64,000 bases of DNA from positions 1,364,001-1,428,000 of the forward strand of contig NZ_JAABOO010000001.1 in the NCBI RefSeq assembly GCF_010671605.1, read 5' to 3'. Position numbers and translations under genes: made by a program. Below the pieces are notes generated by a model, which worked only from the letters and a program-made list of their open reading frames with translations, was not told where the DNA came from and made no database searches. This DNA comes from Leptobacterium flavescens. Lineage in GTDB: Bacteria > Bacteroidota > Bacteroidia > Flavobacteriales > Flavobacteriaceae. Position 1 is the first letter of the stretch. The number at the start of each line of letters is the position of its first letter. This document shows positions 34,475 to 42,753 of the stretch, in pieces.

Positions 34475-35029
34475 TTGAACTTAGAGGATTTAATTAAAAA
34501 ATGTAGAAATAATGACCGCAAAGCACAGGAGAGGCTCTATCTCCTCTATAAGGATGCGCTCTTTATCCTGTGCTTAAAATATTGTCGGAATATTGAGGAA
34601 GCAGAGGATAATTTGCAGGATGCATTTTTGATAATTCTGAAGAACATAAAAAAGTACAAAGGAAAAGGTTCTTTTGAAGGGTGGTTAAAACGGATCACCA
34701 TAAACAGAGCCATAGACAGGTATAAAAAACAGCCCCATAATCAGGTTCTGGATGAAAGATTTCCCGAAACAGAGGATACAATGATCGAAGAAGGAGAAAT
34801 GAACCTCTCTATGAATAAGCTACTCGAACTTATTCAGGGCTTACCTGACCGGTACCGGCTTGTCTTCAGTTTATACGAACTAGACAACTATCAGCACAGC
34901 GAGATCGCCCGGATGTTGTCTATCTCGGAAGGAACATCAAAATCAAATTTGCATCGGGCCAAGATCCTTTTAAAAAAGCAGATAAAAGAACAAGAGAGTG
35001 ATCTCAAAAAGAAATCTATGCAATCATGA
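34475..35029 (+). CDS. ECF-type RNA polymerase sigma factor (TTG start)
   Basis: A 184-residue sigma-70 family protein with region 2 (about 10-75; LFILCLKYCRNIEEAEDNLQ, then FEGWLKRITINRAID) and region 4 (about 115-170; LPDRYRLVFSLYELDNY, HSEIARMLSISEGTSKSNL). No ATG is available: an in-frame TAA lies one codon before the TTG at 34475 and region 2 begins almost at once, so TTG (or another non-ATG codon) must start translation. The stop overlaps the ATG of the next gene (ATGA), a usual arrangement for a sigma factor and its membrane regulator. It likely controls an envelope-related regulon. Confidence 0.85.
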   Translation: MNLEDLIKKCRNNDRKAQERLYLLYKDALFILCLKYCRNIEEAEDNLQDAFLIILKNIKKYKGKGSFEGWLKRITINRAIDRYKKQPHNQVLDERFPETEDTMIEEGEMNLSMNKLLELIQGLPDRYRLVFSLYELDNYQHSEIARMLSISEGTSKSNLHRAKILLKKQIKEQESDLKKKSMQS

Positions 35030-36348
35030 AAGGAGGAAAGAAAGATATAGGAAGAGCGGTAAAGGAAAGGTTGTCTGACGTACATCTTTCTCCTAAGGAG
35101 AGCGTATGGGATAATATTGAAAAAGAACTGGATAAAAAGCGTAAGCGGCGTTTTCTTATATGGCTGTTCCCTGCAGCCGGTTTACTGATATTCCTGGCTG
35201 TTTTTGCATTATGGCCGGAAGAACAGATCCCTTCTCAGGAGGGAGAACCCATTAATACAGAGCATATCTCTTCCGAAGAAATGCAGAGCATCAGGGAAAA
35301 AACAACGCCTGCCGATAGCGACATCGTAACGGATAAAGATAGCCCGGAAGAAAGCATAATGGCCGATAAGGATCCGGCAGCTAAAAACCCGCAACTTATC
35401 AGCAGCTCCGAAAACAGGAGAACTACCGGAAGATCACTATCCTCAAAAGACAGGAATGCCCATAAAGACGACAACAGTTTTAAAAGGGATGAAAACCCGG
35501 ATACCAATGCGACTACTGATACACAGGAAACGGCCAAAAAACAAAAACTGACTGTGGTAGAAACCGAGGAAAAAGATTCCCTGGTTGAGAAAACACCGGT
35601 AAAACCCGGAAAAAAGAAAAGAAAACCTGTTGCCAAGGCAAAAGAAGACGTAAAGAAAGAAGAAGAAAAAGAAGAGAAATTCCACATCACTTTTTATGCT
35701 GCACCCACCGTTCTCAATCCTCTGACCAAAAGATCGATCCTTCATGAGAATCTGGACAATAATTCGCAGCAGAATGAGATAGCCCTGAGTTATGGGGGTT
35801 ATCTGAAGTTTAATCTGAGCAATAAATTCGGATTGCGATTTGGTGCCGGTCTTTTAAATCTTAAGACCACAACCAATAATGTAGCTGTGCTCAATGAAGG
35901 AGGTACTCCGGCAGATATTCTTGGCCTTTCCATTTCGGCTGTTCCGGGAAGAAACAATGCGGAAATAGCGAATTTCTTTAATGGAAACCCTGTTGATCTG
36001 CGTCAGGAGATAGCCTATCTGGAGATCCCGGTAGAATTCTACTACCTCCTGATAAATAAAAAAATAAAACTGGATGCCATCGGAGGTTTTGGCCTTTTAT
36101 TCCTTACAGAGAACAGCATTTATGCAGAAGGAGCTAACGGAAGCCTGTTGCTGGGAGAGGCAGATAATCTTTCCAAAGCCAGCGTCAGTATTAATCTTGG
36201 TGTAGGCTTGCATTACGATATTTCGGAAAGGATCAGGTTTAACCTCGAGCCTATTTTTAAGTATCAGATAAAAGCCAGGGATAATAGTCCGAACACGGCC
36301 AATTTATATAGTTTCGGGATCTATACAGGTTTCTCGTTTAAGTTCTGA
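35026..36348 (+). CDS. Sigma-factor partner: inner-membrane anchor fused to beta-barrel domain
   Basis: A 440-residue protein. The N-terminal ~40 residues are basic and cytoplasmic (SPKESVWDNIEKELDKKRKR), followed by a membrane helix (about 43-63), a long charged low-complexity linker rich in Lys, Glu, Ser and Asp (about 65-215), and a C-terminal outer-membrane beta-barrel-type domain (about 218-440, alternating strands such as FGLRFGAGLLNLKTTT and SVSINLGVGLHYD). It is translationally coupled to the ECF sigma gene. The arrangement suggests an anti-sigma-like protein whose cytoplasmic tail holds the sigma factor and whose linker crosses the periplasm; that reading is inference. Confidence 0.75.
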   Translation: MKGGKKDIGRAVKERLSDVHLSPKESVWDNIEKELDKKRKRRFLIWLFPAAGLLIFLAVFALWPEEQIPSQEGEPINTEHISSEEMQSIREKTTPADSDIVTDKDSPEESIMADKDPAAKNPQLISSSENRRTTGRSLSSKDRNAHKDDNSFKRDENPDTNATTDTQETAKKQKLTVVETEEKDSLVEKTPVKPGKKKRKPVAKAKEDVKKEEEKEEKFHITFYAAPTVLNPLTKRSILHENLDNNSQQNEIALSYGGYLKFNLSNKFGLRFGAGLLNLKTTTNNVAVLNEGGTPADILGLSISAVPGRNNAEIANFFNGNPVDLRQEIAYLEIPVEFYYLLINKKIKLDAIGGFGLLFLTENSIYAEGANGSLLLGEADNLSKASVSINLGVGLHYDISERIRFNLEPIFKYQIKARDNSPNTANLYSFGIYTGFSFKF

Positions 36349-36396
36349 CGGCACTAATATTTGATAATGAAGCTTTTAAAACTTTGCTCATTTTTA

Positions 36397-36547
36397 TATA
36401 TTTGTTACAGAAGAAGTAATGCAACCTCGGGTTGCTCGCTTATTTTTTAACTTAAGGAAGAAATTGGAAAAATAAGCGAACCTCTTACGGAAGACCTCCG
36501 TATACCTTAAAAACGTTTTATGTTTTCGGGTGTACGGAGGTTTTTTT
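36397..36547 (+). promoter_or_regulatory. Structured leader with promoter and attenuator-like terminator
   Basis: TATATTTG at 36397-36404 fits the -7 consensus, so transcription would begin near 36410. Three hairpins follow: GCAACC-TCG-GGTTGC (36421-36435); a perfect 12-base stem TCGCTTATTTTT (36436-36447) with AAAAATAAGCGA (36468-36479); and the terminator at 36494-36547. The coding sequence begins 28 bases after the T run. The compact order suggests conditional read-through into the amino-acid operon. I do not recognise a known riboswitch class. Confidence 0.5.
36494..36547 (+). terminator. Strong intrinsic terminator upstream of the amino-acid operon
   Basis: ACCTCCGTATACC (36494-36506) pairs with GGTGTACGGAGGT (36529-36541), 13 pairs with one G-U, followed by seven T. 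It may end the sigma-factor operon, act as an attenuator for the downstream genes, or both. Confidence 0.8.
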
Positions 36548-36574
36548 GTTCCCCGATCCAAAAGAAATTCAATT

Positions 36575-37540
36575 ATGATAACCATTGAAGAAGTAAACAA
36601 GGCATATGAAAATATCCGGGCAGATATCCGGAGAACATCGCTGGAATTCTCTCCCGAACTAAGCAGGATCTCCGGAGCAGAAGTATACCTTAAAATGGAG
36701 CAGCTGCAATTAACAGGTTCCTTTAAAATTCGCGGAGTACTCAATAAGATACGCAGTATCGAAACCGCAGATTTCAATAAGACCTTTGTAGCCGCCTCTA
36801 CCGGAAATCATGCAGCAGCCTTTGCCTATGCTTCAGATCGCTTTAACTTTAAAGGAGATCTTTTCCTTCCTGAAAAAACTAGTGAAGCCAAGATCAGGGC
36901 CATAGAAAAATATGCAGTAAAAAAGATCTTTTACGGCCGGAACAGTATGGAAACCGAAGCAAAAGCAACTTCGCATGCACAGGAGATAAACGGGATCCTG
37001 ATACACCCTTACAACGATATCCATATTATTTGCGGACAGGGTACCATAGGAGTGGAAATTAAGGAACAATTACCCGAACTCGATACCGTTTTAGCCCCGA
37101 TTGGCGGAGGTGGGCTGATCTCCGGCCTGTGTGCTTATTTCCAGGATGATAAAACAGTTAATGTTATTGGGTGTCAACCCGCAAATGCCGATGAGATGTA
37201 TGCATCGGTAAAAGAAGGTCATATCGTTTCTCCGAGTACCCTGGATACTATTTCGGATGCCACTGCCGGAGGGATCGAAGAGAATGCCCTTACCTATGAT
37301 ATCTGCAAAAAAATGCTTTCGGGTTTTGAGATCATTGAAGAAGAAGCCATTAAAAAAGCAGTAGCTTTTATAGTAAAATATCATCAGACGCTTGTAGAAC
37401 CGGCTTCTGCCCTGCCTGTAGCTGCACTTTTAAACAGCAAAAACTACAAAGGGAAAAAAGTGGTACTCGTACTGACAGGAAAAAAGATAAACACCTCATT
37501 GCTCACTCAAATACTAGTTGAATATGGTAATTATTATTAA
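36575..37540 (+). CDS. PLP-dependent threonine/serine dehydratase-like enzyme (EutB-like)
   Basis: 321 residues from the ATG at 36575 (an upstream ATG at 36530 lies in the terminator and is rejected). It is a fold-type II PLP enzyme: the cofactor Lys is Lys51 in LTGSFKIRG, the Asn loop is STGNHAAAFAYA, and the phosphate-binding loop is GGGGLISG (about 177). It lacks the C-terminal ACT regulatory domain of biosynthetic IlvA, so it is of the catabolic/racemase type (TdcB, EutB, serine racemase, hydroxyaspartate dehydratase). Adjacent ornithine-cyclodeaminase-like and aminotransferase genes suggest breakdown of an amino acid or an ectoine-like compound. Confidence 0.85.
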   Translation: MITIEEVNKAYENIRADIRRTSLEFSPELSRISGAEVYLKMEQLQLTGSFKIRGVLNKIRSIETADFNKTFVAASTGNHAAAFAYASDRFNFKGDLFLPEKTSEAKIRAIEKYAVKKIFYGRNSMETEAKATSHAQEINGILIHPYNDIHIICGQGTIGVEIKEQLPELDTVLAPIGGGGLISGLCAYFQDDKTVNVIGCQPANADEMYASVKEGHIVSPSTLDTISDATAGGIEENALTYDICKKMLSGFEIIEEEAIKKAVAFIVKYHQTLVEPASALPVAALLNSKNYKGKKVVLVLTGKKINTSLLTQILVEYGNYY

Positions 37541-38474
37541 AAAAGAAGATATCCTCAAGGCAGTTGAAAAAGTGGATGTGGTAGCAGCCATGGAAGAGGG
37601 ATTTATACAATACAGTAAAGGAAACACTGTGGTACCTCCGGTCGGGGAATTGCTTTTTGAAGAGCCCCGGGGTGAAGCCCATATTAAGTACGGCTATATT
37701 AAAAAAGACGATTTCTACTGTATTAAAATAGCTTCGGGCTTTTACGACAATCCCAAACTGGGGATCTCCTCCAGCCAGGGCCTGATGCTTTTGTTTGATC
37801 AGAAAACCGGGCAGCCGGCGGCAGTCCTTCTGGATGAGGGTGTGCTTACCGATATTCGAACAGCTGCTGCAGGAGCTTTGGCAGCCAGGTACTTTGCTCC
37901 CCGGGATCCCGAAAGTATCGGGATTATCGGAACGGGGATCCAGGCCAGGCTACAACTGGAATTCCTTTTAAAACAGACAGATTGCAGATCGGTTTGGATA
38001 TGGGGAAGGAATGAAGAGAACAGCAAACACTTTAAAGAAGAAATGGGAAAGGGCGTAGAAATACACATTGCCCGAAGCCCTTCTGAGGTTGCTCAAAACA
38101 CCCGATTGATCGTCACCACTACTCCCTCGGAAACACCTCTTCTTTTTGCCGACGATATCCGGCCGGGAACTCATATTACTGCAATAGGTTCGGATACTTC
38201 CCATAAACAGGAACTGGAAAGTGCTCTGCTCCAGAAAGCAGATATCCTTATTGCCGACAGCAAGTCGCAAAGCAAAAGCCGGGGTGAGATCTTCAGGGCT
38301 GTAAAAGACGGCCTGATAGATGAAGAAAAAGCTGTGGAACTGGGGAATGCTATTCTAAATCCGGACCTGAGAAGAAAAAAGGAAGATCAGATCAGTATAG
38401 CAGATCTTACCGGAGTGGCTGTCCAGGATATTATGATCGCCACTGCCGTATATAAAAACTTTATAAACAACTGA
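37524..38474 (+). CDS. Ornithine cyclodeaminase/mu-crystallin family protein (EutC-like)
   Basis: 316 residues from the ATG at 37524, overlapping the upstream gene by 17 bases. The Rossmann nucleotide-binding motif IGIIGTGIQARLQLEFL and family signatures (GVLTDIRTAAAGALAARYF, ADSKSQSKSRGEI) are present. Members are NAD(P)-dependent ornithine cyclodeaminases, ketimine reductases, alanine dehydrogenases or EutC of ectoine breakdown. Pairing with an EutB-like dehydratase recalls the eutBC pair, although the doe genes that usually accompany it are absent. Substrate unresolved. Confidence 0.82.
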   Translation: MVIIIKKEDILKAVEKVDVVAAMEEGFIQYSKGNTVVPPVGELLFEEPRGEAHIKYGYIKKDDFYCIKIASGFYDNPKLGISSSQGLMLLFDQKTGQPAAVLLDEGVLTDIRTAAAGALAARYFAPRDPESIGIIGTGIQARLQLEFLLKQTDCRSVWIWGRNEENSKHFKEEMGKGVEIHIARSPSEVAQNTRLIVTTTPSETPLLFADDIRPGTHITAIGSDTSHKQELESALLQKADILIADSKSQSKSRGEIFRAVKDGLIDEEKAVELGNAILNPDLRRKKEDQISIADLTGVAVQDIMIATAVYKNFINN

Positions 38475-38486
38475 AAATTAAAACAT

Positions 38487-39605
38487 ATGAATATCCCGAT
38501 TTTTGAACTGGAAAGAGTACAGTCCTTATTTGAAAATACAGTCGATTATAACCTGACAGAAAGCGGTTTTCATCCTTATACCCTTTCCGAACTACTGGAT
38601 AAGGATCAGATAGAAACCTTAACCAATACCGTTTTAGGGTACGGGCAGACCAATGGTTCCATTCCGCTGCGAAAAAGGATCAGTGCCATCTATGAGGGTA
38701 TTAATGAAGAGAATGTATTGGTAACCAACGGCTCCTCCGAAGCCAATTTCGTAGCCTGCCATACCCTGCTGGAAAAAGGAGATGAGGTAGTGATGATGAT
38801 CCCCAATTATATGCAGATCTGGGGATTGGTACAGGAGATGGGATGTACTCCCAAGGCATTCCACCTGAAAGAAGAAAACAACTGGGCTCCCGATCTGGAC
38901 GAGCTGAGATCTATGGTAGGCCCTAAAACAAAGATGATCGCTATTTGCAACCCTAACAATCCTACGGGCTATACTCTGACCGATGAGGAAATGCAGGAAA
39001 TCATTGCTATTGCCAAAAGTGTTGATGCCTGGATATACAGCGATGAAGTATACAGGGGAGCAGAACTGAACGGTAAGGTCATTCCCAGTTTTGTAGGGAT
39101 GTACGATAAAGTTATGGCCTGTGGTGGCCTTTCCAAGGCTTATGCCCTACCCGGTTTGCGTCTGGGCTGGCTGATCGGGCCTGAAAAACTCACTGCCGAT
39201 ACCTGGGCCTATCACGATTATACCTCCATTACTGCCGGAGTACTGAGTCACTATGTGGGAGAAATAGCTTTACAGCCTCAGAAGAGAATGGAGATCCTGA
39301 ACAGGAACAGGGCCATGCTTAATGAGAACCTGATAGCGGTCAGGGAATGGCTGGATCAGTACGGAGATCTGTTCGAATACATCATTCCCAAAGCCGGGGG
39401 AATGTTATTTGTAAAATACAATCTGGACATCAATTCTACCGAACTGGCCGATTGGCTCCGAAAGGAAAAGAGTGTATTTATTGTGGCCGGCGACTGCTAC
39501 GGAATGGATAATTATTTCAGAATAGGTATAGGCGAACGCAAAGAGTATATCCTTTCCGGCCTTGAACGTATAAAAGAAGCATTAAAAGAACGTTTCGGAC
39601 TATAA
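38487..39605 (+). CDS. Class I/II PLP-dependent aminotransferase
   Basis: A 372-residue fold-type I enzyme with NPNNPTGYTL, the aspartate in WIYSDEVYRG, the cofactor Lys217 in GLSKAYALPGLRLGW and the substrate Arg in NYFRIGIGER. It follows the OCD-like gene by 12 bases and ends the operon before a terminator. The sequence resembles aminotransferases often labelled capreomycidine-synthase-like, but such labels are unreliable. With the two upstream enzymes it probably forms a catabolic route for a hydroxy or cyclic amino acid; which one cannot be read from sequence. Confidence 0.85.
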   Translation: MNIPIFELERVQSLFENTVDYNLTESGFHPYTLSELLDKDQIETLTNTVLGYGQTNGSIPLRKRISAIYEGINEENVLVTNGSSEANFVACHTLLEKGDEVVMMIPNYMQIWGLVQEMGCTPKAFHLKEENNWAPDLDELRSMVGPKTKMIAICNPNNPTGYTLTDEEMQEIIAIAKSVDAWIYSDEVYRGAELNGKVIPSFVGMYDKVMACGGLSKAYALPGLRLGWLIGPEKLTADTWAYHDYTSITAGVLSHYVGEIALQPQKRMEILNRNRAMLNENLIAVREWLDQYGDLFEYIIPKAGGMLFVKYNLDINSTELADWLRKEKSVFIVAGDCYGMDNYFRIGIGERKEYILSGLERIKEALKERFGL

Positions 39606-39624
39606 AAAGAAAAGATTATCAATA

Positions 39625-39655
39625 AAAAAGACCTGTTTAGAGCAGGTCTTTTTTT
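39625..39655 (+). terminator. Terminator of the amino-acid operon
   Basis: AAAAAGACCTG pairs with CAGGTCTTTTT across a seven-base loop, followed by a long T run. It lies 20 bases after the aminotransferase stop. Confidence 0.85.
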
Positions 39656-39665
39656 TATTTTTTTT

Positions 39666-40048
39666 GTAGCCCCGGCAAGAATCACTTCGACAATGCTCAG
39701 CACAGGCTTCGATTCCAGGCCCTGCCTTTCTACGCTCACGCGCAGTTGCCACGTCTACTTTGTAGCCCCGGCAAGAATCACTTCGACAACGCTCAGCACA
39801 GGCTTCGATTCAGGCTCTGCCTTTCTGTGCTCACGCGCAGTTGCCACGTCTACTTTGTAGCCCCGGCAAGAATTACTTCGACAATGCTCAGCACAGGCTT
39901 CGATTCAAGACCATGTCTTTCTGCGCTCACGCGCAGTTGCCACGTCTACTTTGTAGCCCCGGCAAGAATCACTTCGACAATGCTCAGCACAGGCTTCGAT
40001 TCCAGGCCATGCCTTTCTGCGCTCACGCACAGTTGCCACGTCTACTTT
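39666..40048. repeat. Four tandem ~96-base repeats carrying tRNA-Arg 3' ends
   Basis: Units begin at 39666, 39762, 39857 and 39953 (lengths 96, 95, 96, 96) and the fifth repeat of their first 18 bases, GTAGCCCCGGCAAGAATC, at 40049 is the 3' end of the tRNA-Arg gene (acceptor strand and part of the T arm, read on the other strand). The rest of each unit holds TTCGACAATGCTCAGCACAGGC and CGCAGTTGCCACGTCTACTTT with few differences. Long open frames across the array are by-products of a repeat length near a multiple of three and are not genes. The array extends downstream of the tRNA. Confidence 0.85.
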
Positions 40049-40049
40049 G

Positions 40050-40121
40050 TAGCCCCGGCAAGAATCGAACTTGCATCTAAAGTTTAGGAAACTTCTATTC
40101 TATCCATTGAACTACGGGGCC
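40050..40121 (-). tRNA. tRNA-Arg (anticodon CCU)
   Basis: Read on the minus strand it folds as a full cloverleaf: acceptor GGCCCCG with CGGGGCT (one G-U), D stem GTTC/GAAT, anticodon stem GAAGT/ACTTT around the loop TTCCTAA with anticodon CCT, and T arm with TTCGATT. The discriminator base is A and CCA is not encoded in full. The last 18 bases recur four times in the downstream repeat array. Confidence 0.92.
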
Positions 40122-40170
40122 ATTGATATGACGCCTGCAAAATTAAAAAAACTTAGAGAAAAGAAAATAT

Positions 40171-41568
40171 TTATCCCTCCAATTTCCCCTTTATCCAGAG
40201 ATTAAAATCAATATAACCCAGGATCTCTTTCGGAATAGGATCTTCCACCAGGTCTTTTTCCAGCTTTTTAAAAGCCTCTTGTTTTTCCTTCGATGGATAC
40301 CCTACTGTTTTCGATAAAAAATACAATAGTTTTTTCTCGTAGGAAGCTATGTTTTTTTGATTTTTAAGATATCTTTTCATCGCATCTATCAGGTGTCGTA
40401 TCACAAAAACATTCTCGCGTTCGTAATGCAGCAATAAATTAAGCCAGTACGTATAACGTATCAGATCCTTCCGGTCGTTCCTGCTGTGATGATTCAGAAT
40501 ATGATTTACCCATTTTAAGCAAAATCTATGGTCCCCTTTAAGGAAATAGAGATAGGCAAACTGAAACCGGAAAGACAACCAGTAATTATGCGGGATCAGA
40601 TCTTTATGGTCTTCGGTAAAAGTCCGGATCTCGGCAATGATCTCTTCAAAAATATCAACCCTTTTCAGATCCCTGCATATCTCCAGCTCAATATTGTAGA
40701 GGCGTAATTTTTCCTTTATCAAGGCAGCGGAGACCGGGCGAATGCCTGAGCTTTGCCTTTTTAATTTCCGGATCCGCTCCGTGGCAATTTCATAGGAACC
40801 TTCAAACAGAAGAAAAGCAATATACGTATTACACACAGAGAAATAGGTAATAAAATATTCCCGGAACAATATGGGTTCGGACTCCCATTCTTCCAGGATA
40901 TCCCCGATGATCCTTTTTGCTTCCTTACTATTACCCAAACTCAGCTGTTTCCTGAATAAATAGAGCATCTCAAGGGTTTTATTGTGCAGGGAAGTGCTGC
41001 TCTTATGAGTGAGAGAGAACTTTCCCGGATCTATGTTGGCCAGCAACAATTCAATATAATCTGTAGTAGATTCCAGGGCCTTTTTCTGCTCGCTTACGAT
41101 ATCTTTCATCCGCTCAAAGTCCTGGGGATGCAAAGCCTGATGTACTTTTCGTTTCCAGTCCTGAATATGGAACAACCAGAGATGATGCTGAAAAAGCTCC
41201 GCCTTTTTTTCCGCACGCTTTAACTCGCTTTCACATAGAGTGTACAAACCTTTGTGAAACAGGATCTCAATATTTCTGATAATATCCAGCAATTCGGCAT
41301 TGACAGAAATACGCGAATGATAATTACGAAGGGAAAGCAGGATCCTGTTCTTTAAATAATTCTTTATAGTTGTTAGCTGAAGTACAAACTTCCTGTTCCT
41401 GAACATTTCCTTTATCTCCTCTTCGTCATAGGTCGATTGAGCTTCAATAGCCTGGAAAAGTGCCAGGTATTCCGCTTCACTCACTCCCGCAACATCCAGC
41501 TTGAAATATCGCTTTTCACTCTTACTAAGCGATTTGATCAGATAGAAAAGTTCTTCTTTTTTCTTCAT
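40171..41568 (-). CDS. Conserved helical (TPR-like) cytoplasmic protein of unknown function
   Basis: A 465-residue protein with no signal peptide or membrane helix, rich in Lys, Glu, Leu and aromatic residues. It starts MKKKEELFYLIKSLSKSEKR and continues as regular amphipathic helices (e.g. FREYFITYFSVCNTYIAF, LSFRFQFAYLYFLKGDHRF) that look like degenerate TPR repeats over about residues 120-430. Proteins of this kind are widespread in Bacteroidota but have no assigned role that I know. It is transcribed towards the tRNA and stands alone. Confidence 0.65.
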   Translation of the reverse strand: MKKKEELFYLIKSLSKSEKRYFKLDVAGVSEAEYLALFQAIEAQSTYDEEEIKEMFRNRKFVLQLTTIKNYLKNRILLSLRNYHSRISVNAELLDIIRNIEILFHKGLYTLCESELKRAEKKAELFQHHLWLFHIQDWKRKVHQALHPQDFERMKDIVSEQKKALESTTDYIELLLANIDPGKFSLTHKSSTSLHNKTLEMLYLFRKQLSLGNSKEAKRIIGDILEEWESEPILFREYFITYFSVCNTYIAFLLFEGSYEIATERIRKLKRQSSGIRPVSAALIKEKLRLYNIELEICRDLKRVDIFEEIIAEIRTFTEDHKDLIPHNYWLSFRFQFAYLYFLKGDHRFCLKWVNHILNHHSRNDRKDLIRYTYWLNLLLHYERENVFVIRHLIDAMKRYLKNQKNIASYEKKLLYFLSKTVGYPSKEKQEAFKKLEKDLVEDPIPKEILGYIDFNLWIKGKLEG

Positions 41569-41660
41569 TTCAGAAACCTATGTTTTTTCAAAAATAAAAT
41601 TTTTTGAGCTTTCCTCATCCTATATCTTTGAGTTATCAATAATCAAAAAATCAATATGTT

Positions 41661-42023
41661 ATGTCAAACGCAATTAACTGGTTCGAAATACCGAGCACTA
41701 ACTTTGAAAGAGCAGTAAAATTCTATAGTCAATTACTGGATGCCGAATTACAACTTATGGAAGCCGATTTTCAGATGGCATTTTTGCCGTACAAAGACGG
41801 TGGAGTAGGCGGATGTGTAACTCACGGAAATGGGAACAAGCCTTGTCAGGAAGGGACTTTTGCCTATCTGAACGGAGGTGATGACCTCTCTGTACCCTTA
41901 TCCAGAGTAGAAAAAGCAGGCGGAAAGGTGCTTATGCCCAAAACCTCTATAGGGGAGAACGGATATATGGCCATCTTTCTGGATACCGAAGGAAACCGGG
42001 TAGCCTTCCACTCTATGGGTTAA
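41661..42023 (+). CDS. VOC-family (glyoxalase-like) protein
   Basis: A 120-residue single VOC fold: INWFEIPSTNFERAVKFYSQ at the start is the first beta-alpha unit, with the last motif GYMAIFLDTEGNRVAFHS. Related small proteins include lactoylglutathione lyase-like and antibiotic-resistance-like VOC members. Metal ligands cannot be assigned with certainty. It is followed by DUF2461 and TfoX-like genes on the same strand after 61 bases, a loose cluster of small housekeeping-type proteins. Confidence 0.8.
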   Translation: MSNAINWFEIPSTNFERAVKFYSQLLDAELQLMEADFQMAFLPYKDGGVGGCVTHGNGNKPCQEGTFAYLNGGDDLSVPLSRVEKAGGKVLMPKTSIGENGYMAIFLDTEGNRVAFHSMG

Positions 42024-42084
42024 GTCAAAATAAATCAGGCCTGCTTAGCCGGGCCTGGTCGTTTTCATTAAAATCCGGATCCAT

Positions 42085-42753
42085 ATGAGTTATTTCACCG
42101 AAGACTATACAGCTTTTTTTAAAGAACTGGCAGGGAACAACCACAAAGACTGGTTCCATCAGCATAAGAAAAGATATGAGGCAAGTGTCAAAAACCCTTT
42201 CCAGGCTTTTGTTGGTAGGCTTATTGAAGAAATTGCCCGTTATGATAAGGCATTGCATATAGAAGCCAAAGACTGTATCCTACGTATCAACAGAGATATC
42301 CGTTTTTCTAAAGACAAATCCCCCTATAACCTGCATTGTACGGCTTTTGTTTCCTATGGAGGAAGGAAAGACAAGAGTATTCCCGGTATCTTTCTCAGAT
42401 TCTCTCCGGAGATGGTAGGGATTATGGGAGGGTGCTTTGCCCCGTCCAAAGAACAATTGCATAAAATACGAACCGCTATCGGTTCAGACGTCAAGGGCTT
42501 CAGGGCACTTATCGAGAACAAGGATTTTGTAAAGGATTTTGGGGAGATCAGAGGAGAAAAGATAAAACGTATTCCCAAAGAGTTCCAGGCTGCCTTTGAG
42601 AAGGAGCCGCTCATAGCCAATAAGCAGTTTTACTTTATGAGTGAAAGGGAACCGGAGCTTATAACCAGGGAAGATCTGCTGGAGGAAATGATGGGATATT
42701 GGCAGAAAATGCGACCTTTAAATAATTTTTTAATCAACGCAATACAATCGTAA
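42085..42753 (+). CDS. DUF2461 (TIGR02453-type) protein
   Basis: A 222-residue cytoplasmic protein with the signature of this family: an N-terminal NNHKDWFHQHKKRYE, the strongly conserved RINRDIRFSKDKSPYN, and GCFAPSKEQLHKIR in the centre. The full length matches the family. Members occur across bacteria and fungi; no function is established to my knowledge. The stop codon overlaps the start of the TfoX-like gene, which indicates translational coupling. Confidence 0.85.
   Translation: MSYFTEDYTAFFKELAGNNHKDWFHQHKKRYEASVKNPFQAFVGRLIEEIARYDKALHIEAKDCILRINRDIRFSKDKSPYNLHCTAFVSYGGRKDKSIPGIFLRFSPEMVGIMGGCFAPSKEQLHKIRTAIGSDVKGFRALIENKDFVKDFGEIRGEKIKRIPKEFQAAFEKEPLIANKQFYFMSEREPELITREDLLEEMMGYWQKMRPLNNFLINAIQS

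Noticed and set aside
36530-36574. Upstream ATG extending the dehydratase by 15 codons
   Set aside because: The extension lies in the terminator stem and T run and adds residues not related to the family; the ATG at 36575 begins at the normal first strand.
39666-40048. CRISPR-like array
   Set aside because: The units are contiguous near-identical 96-mers without unique spacers, and there are no cas genes; the conserved core is the tRNA 3' end.
39746-40087. Open frames of 79 and 113 codons encoding a repeated peptide
   Set aside because: They arise because the tandem unit is about 96 bases, a multiple of three, and run into the tRNA gene. The codon content is that of the non-coding repeat.
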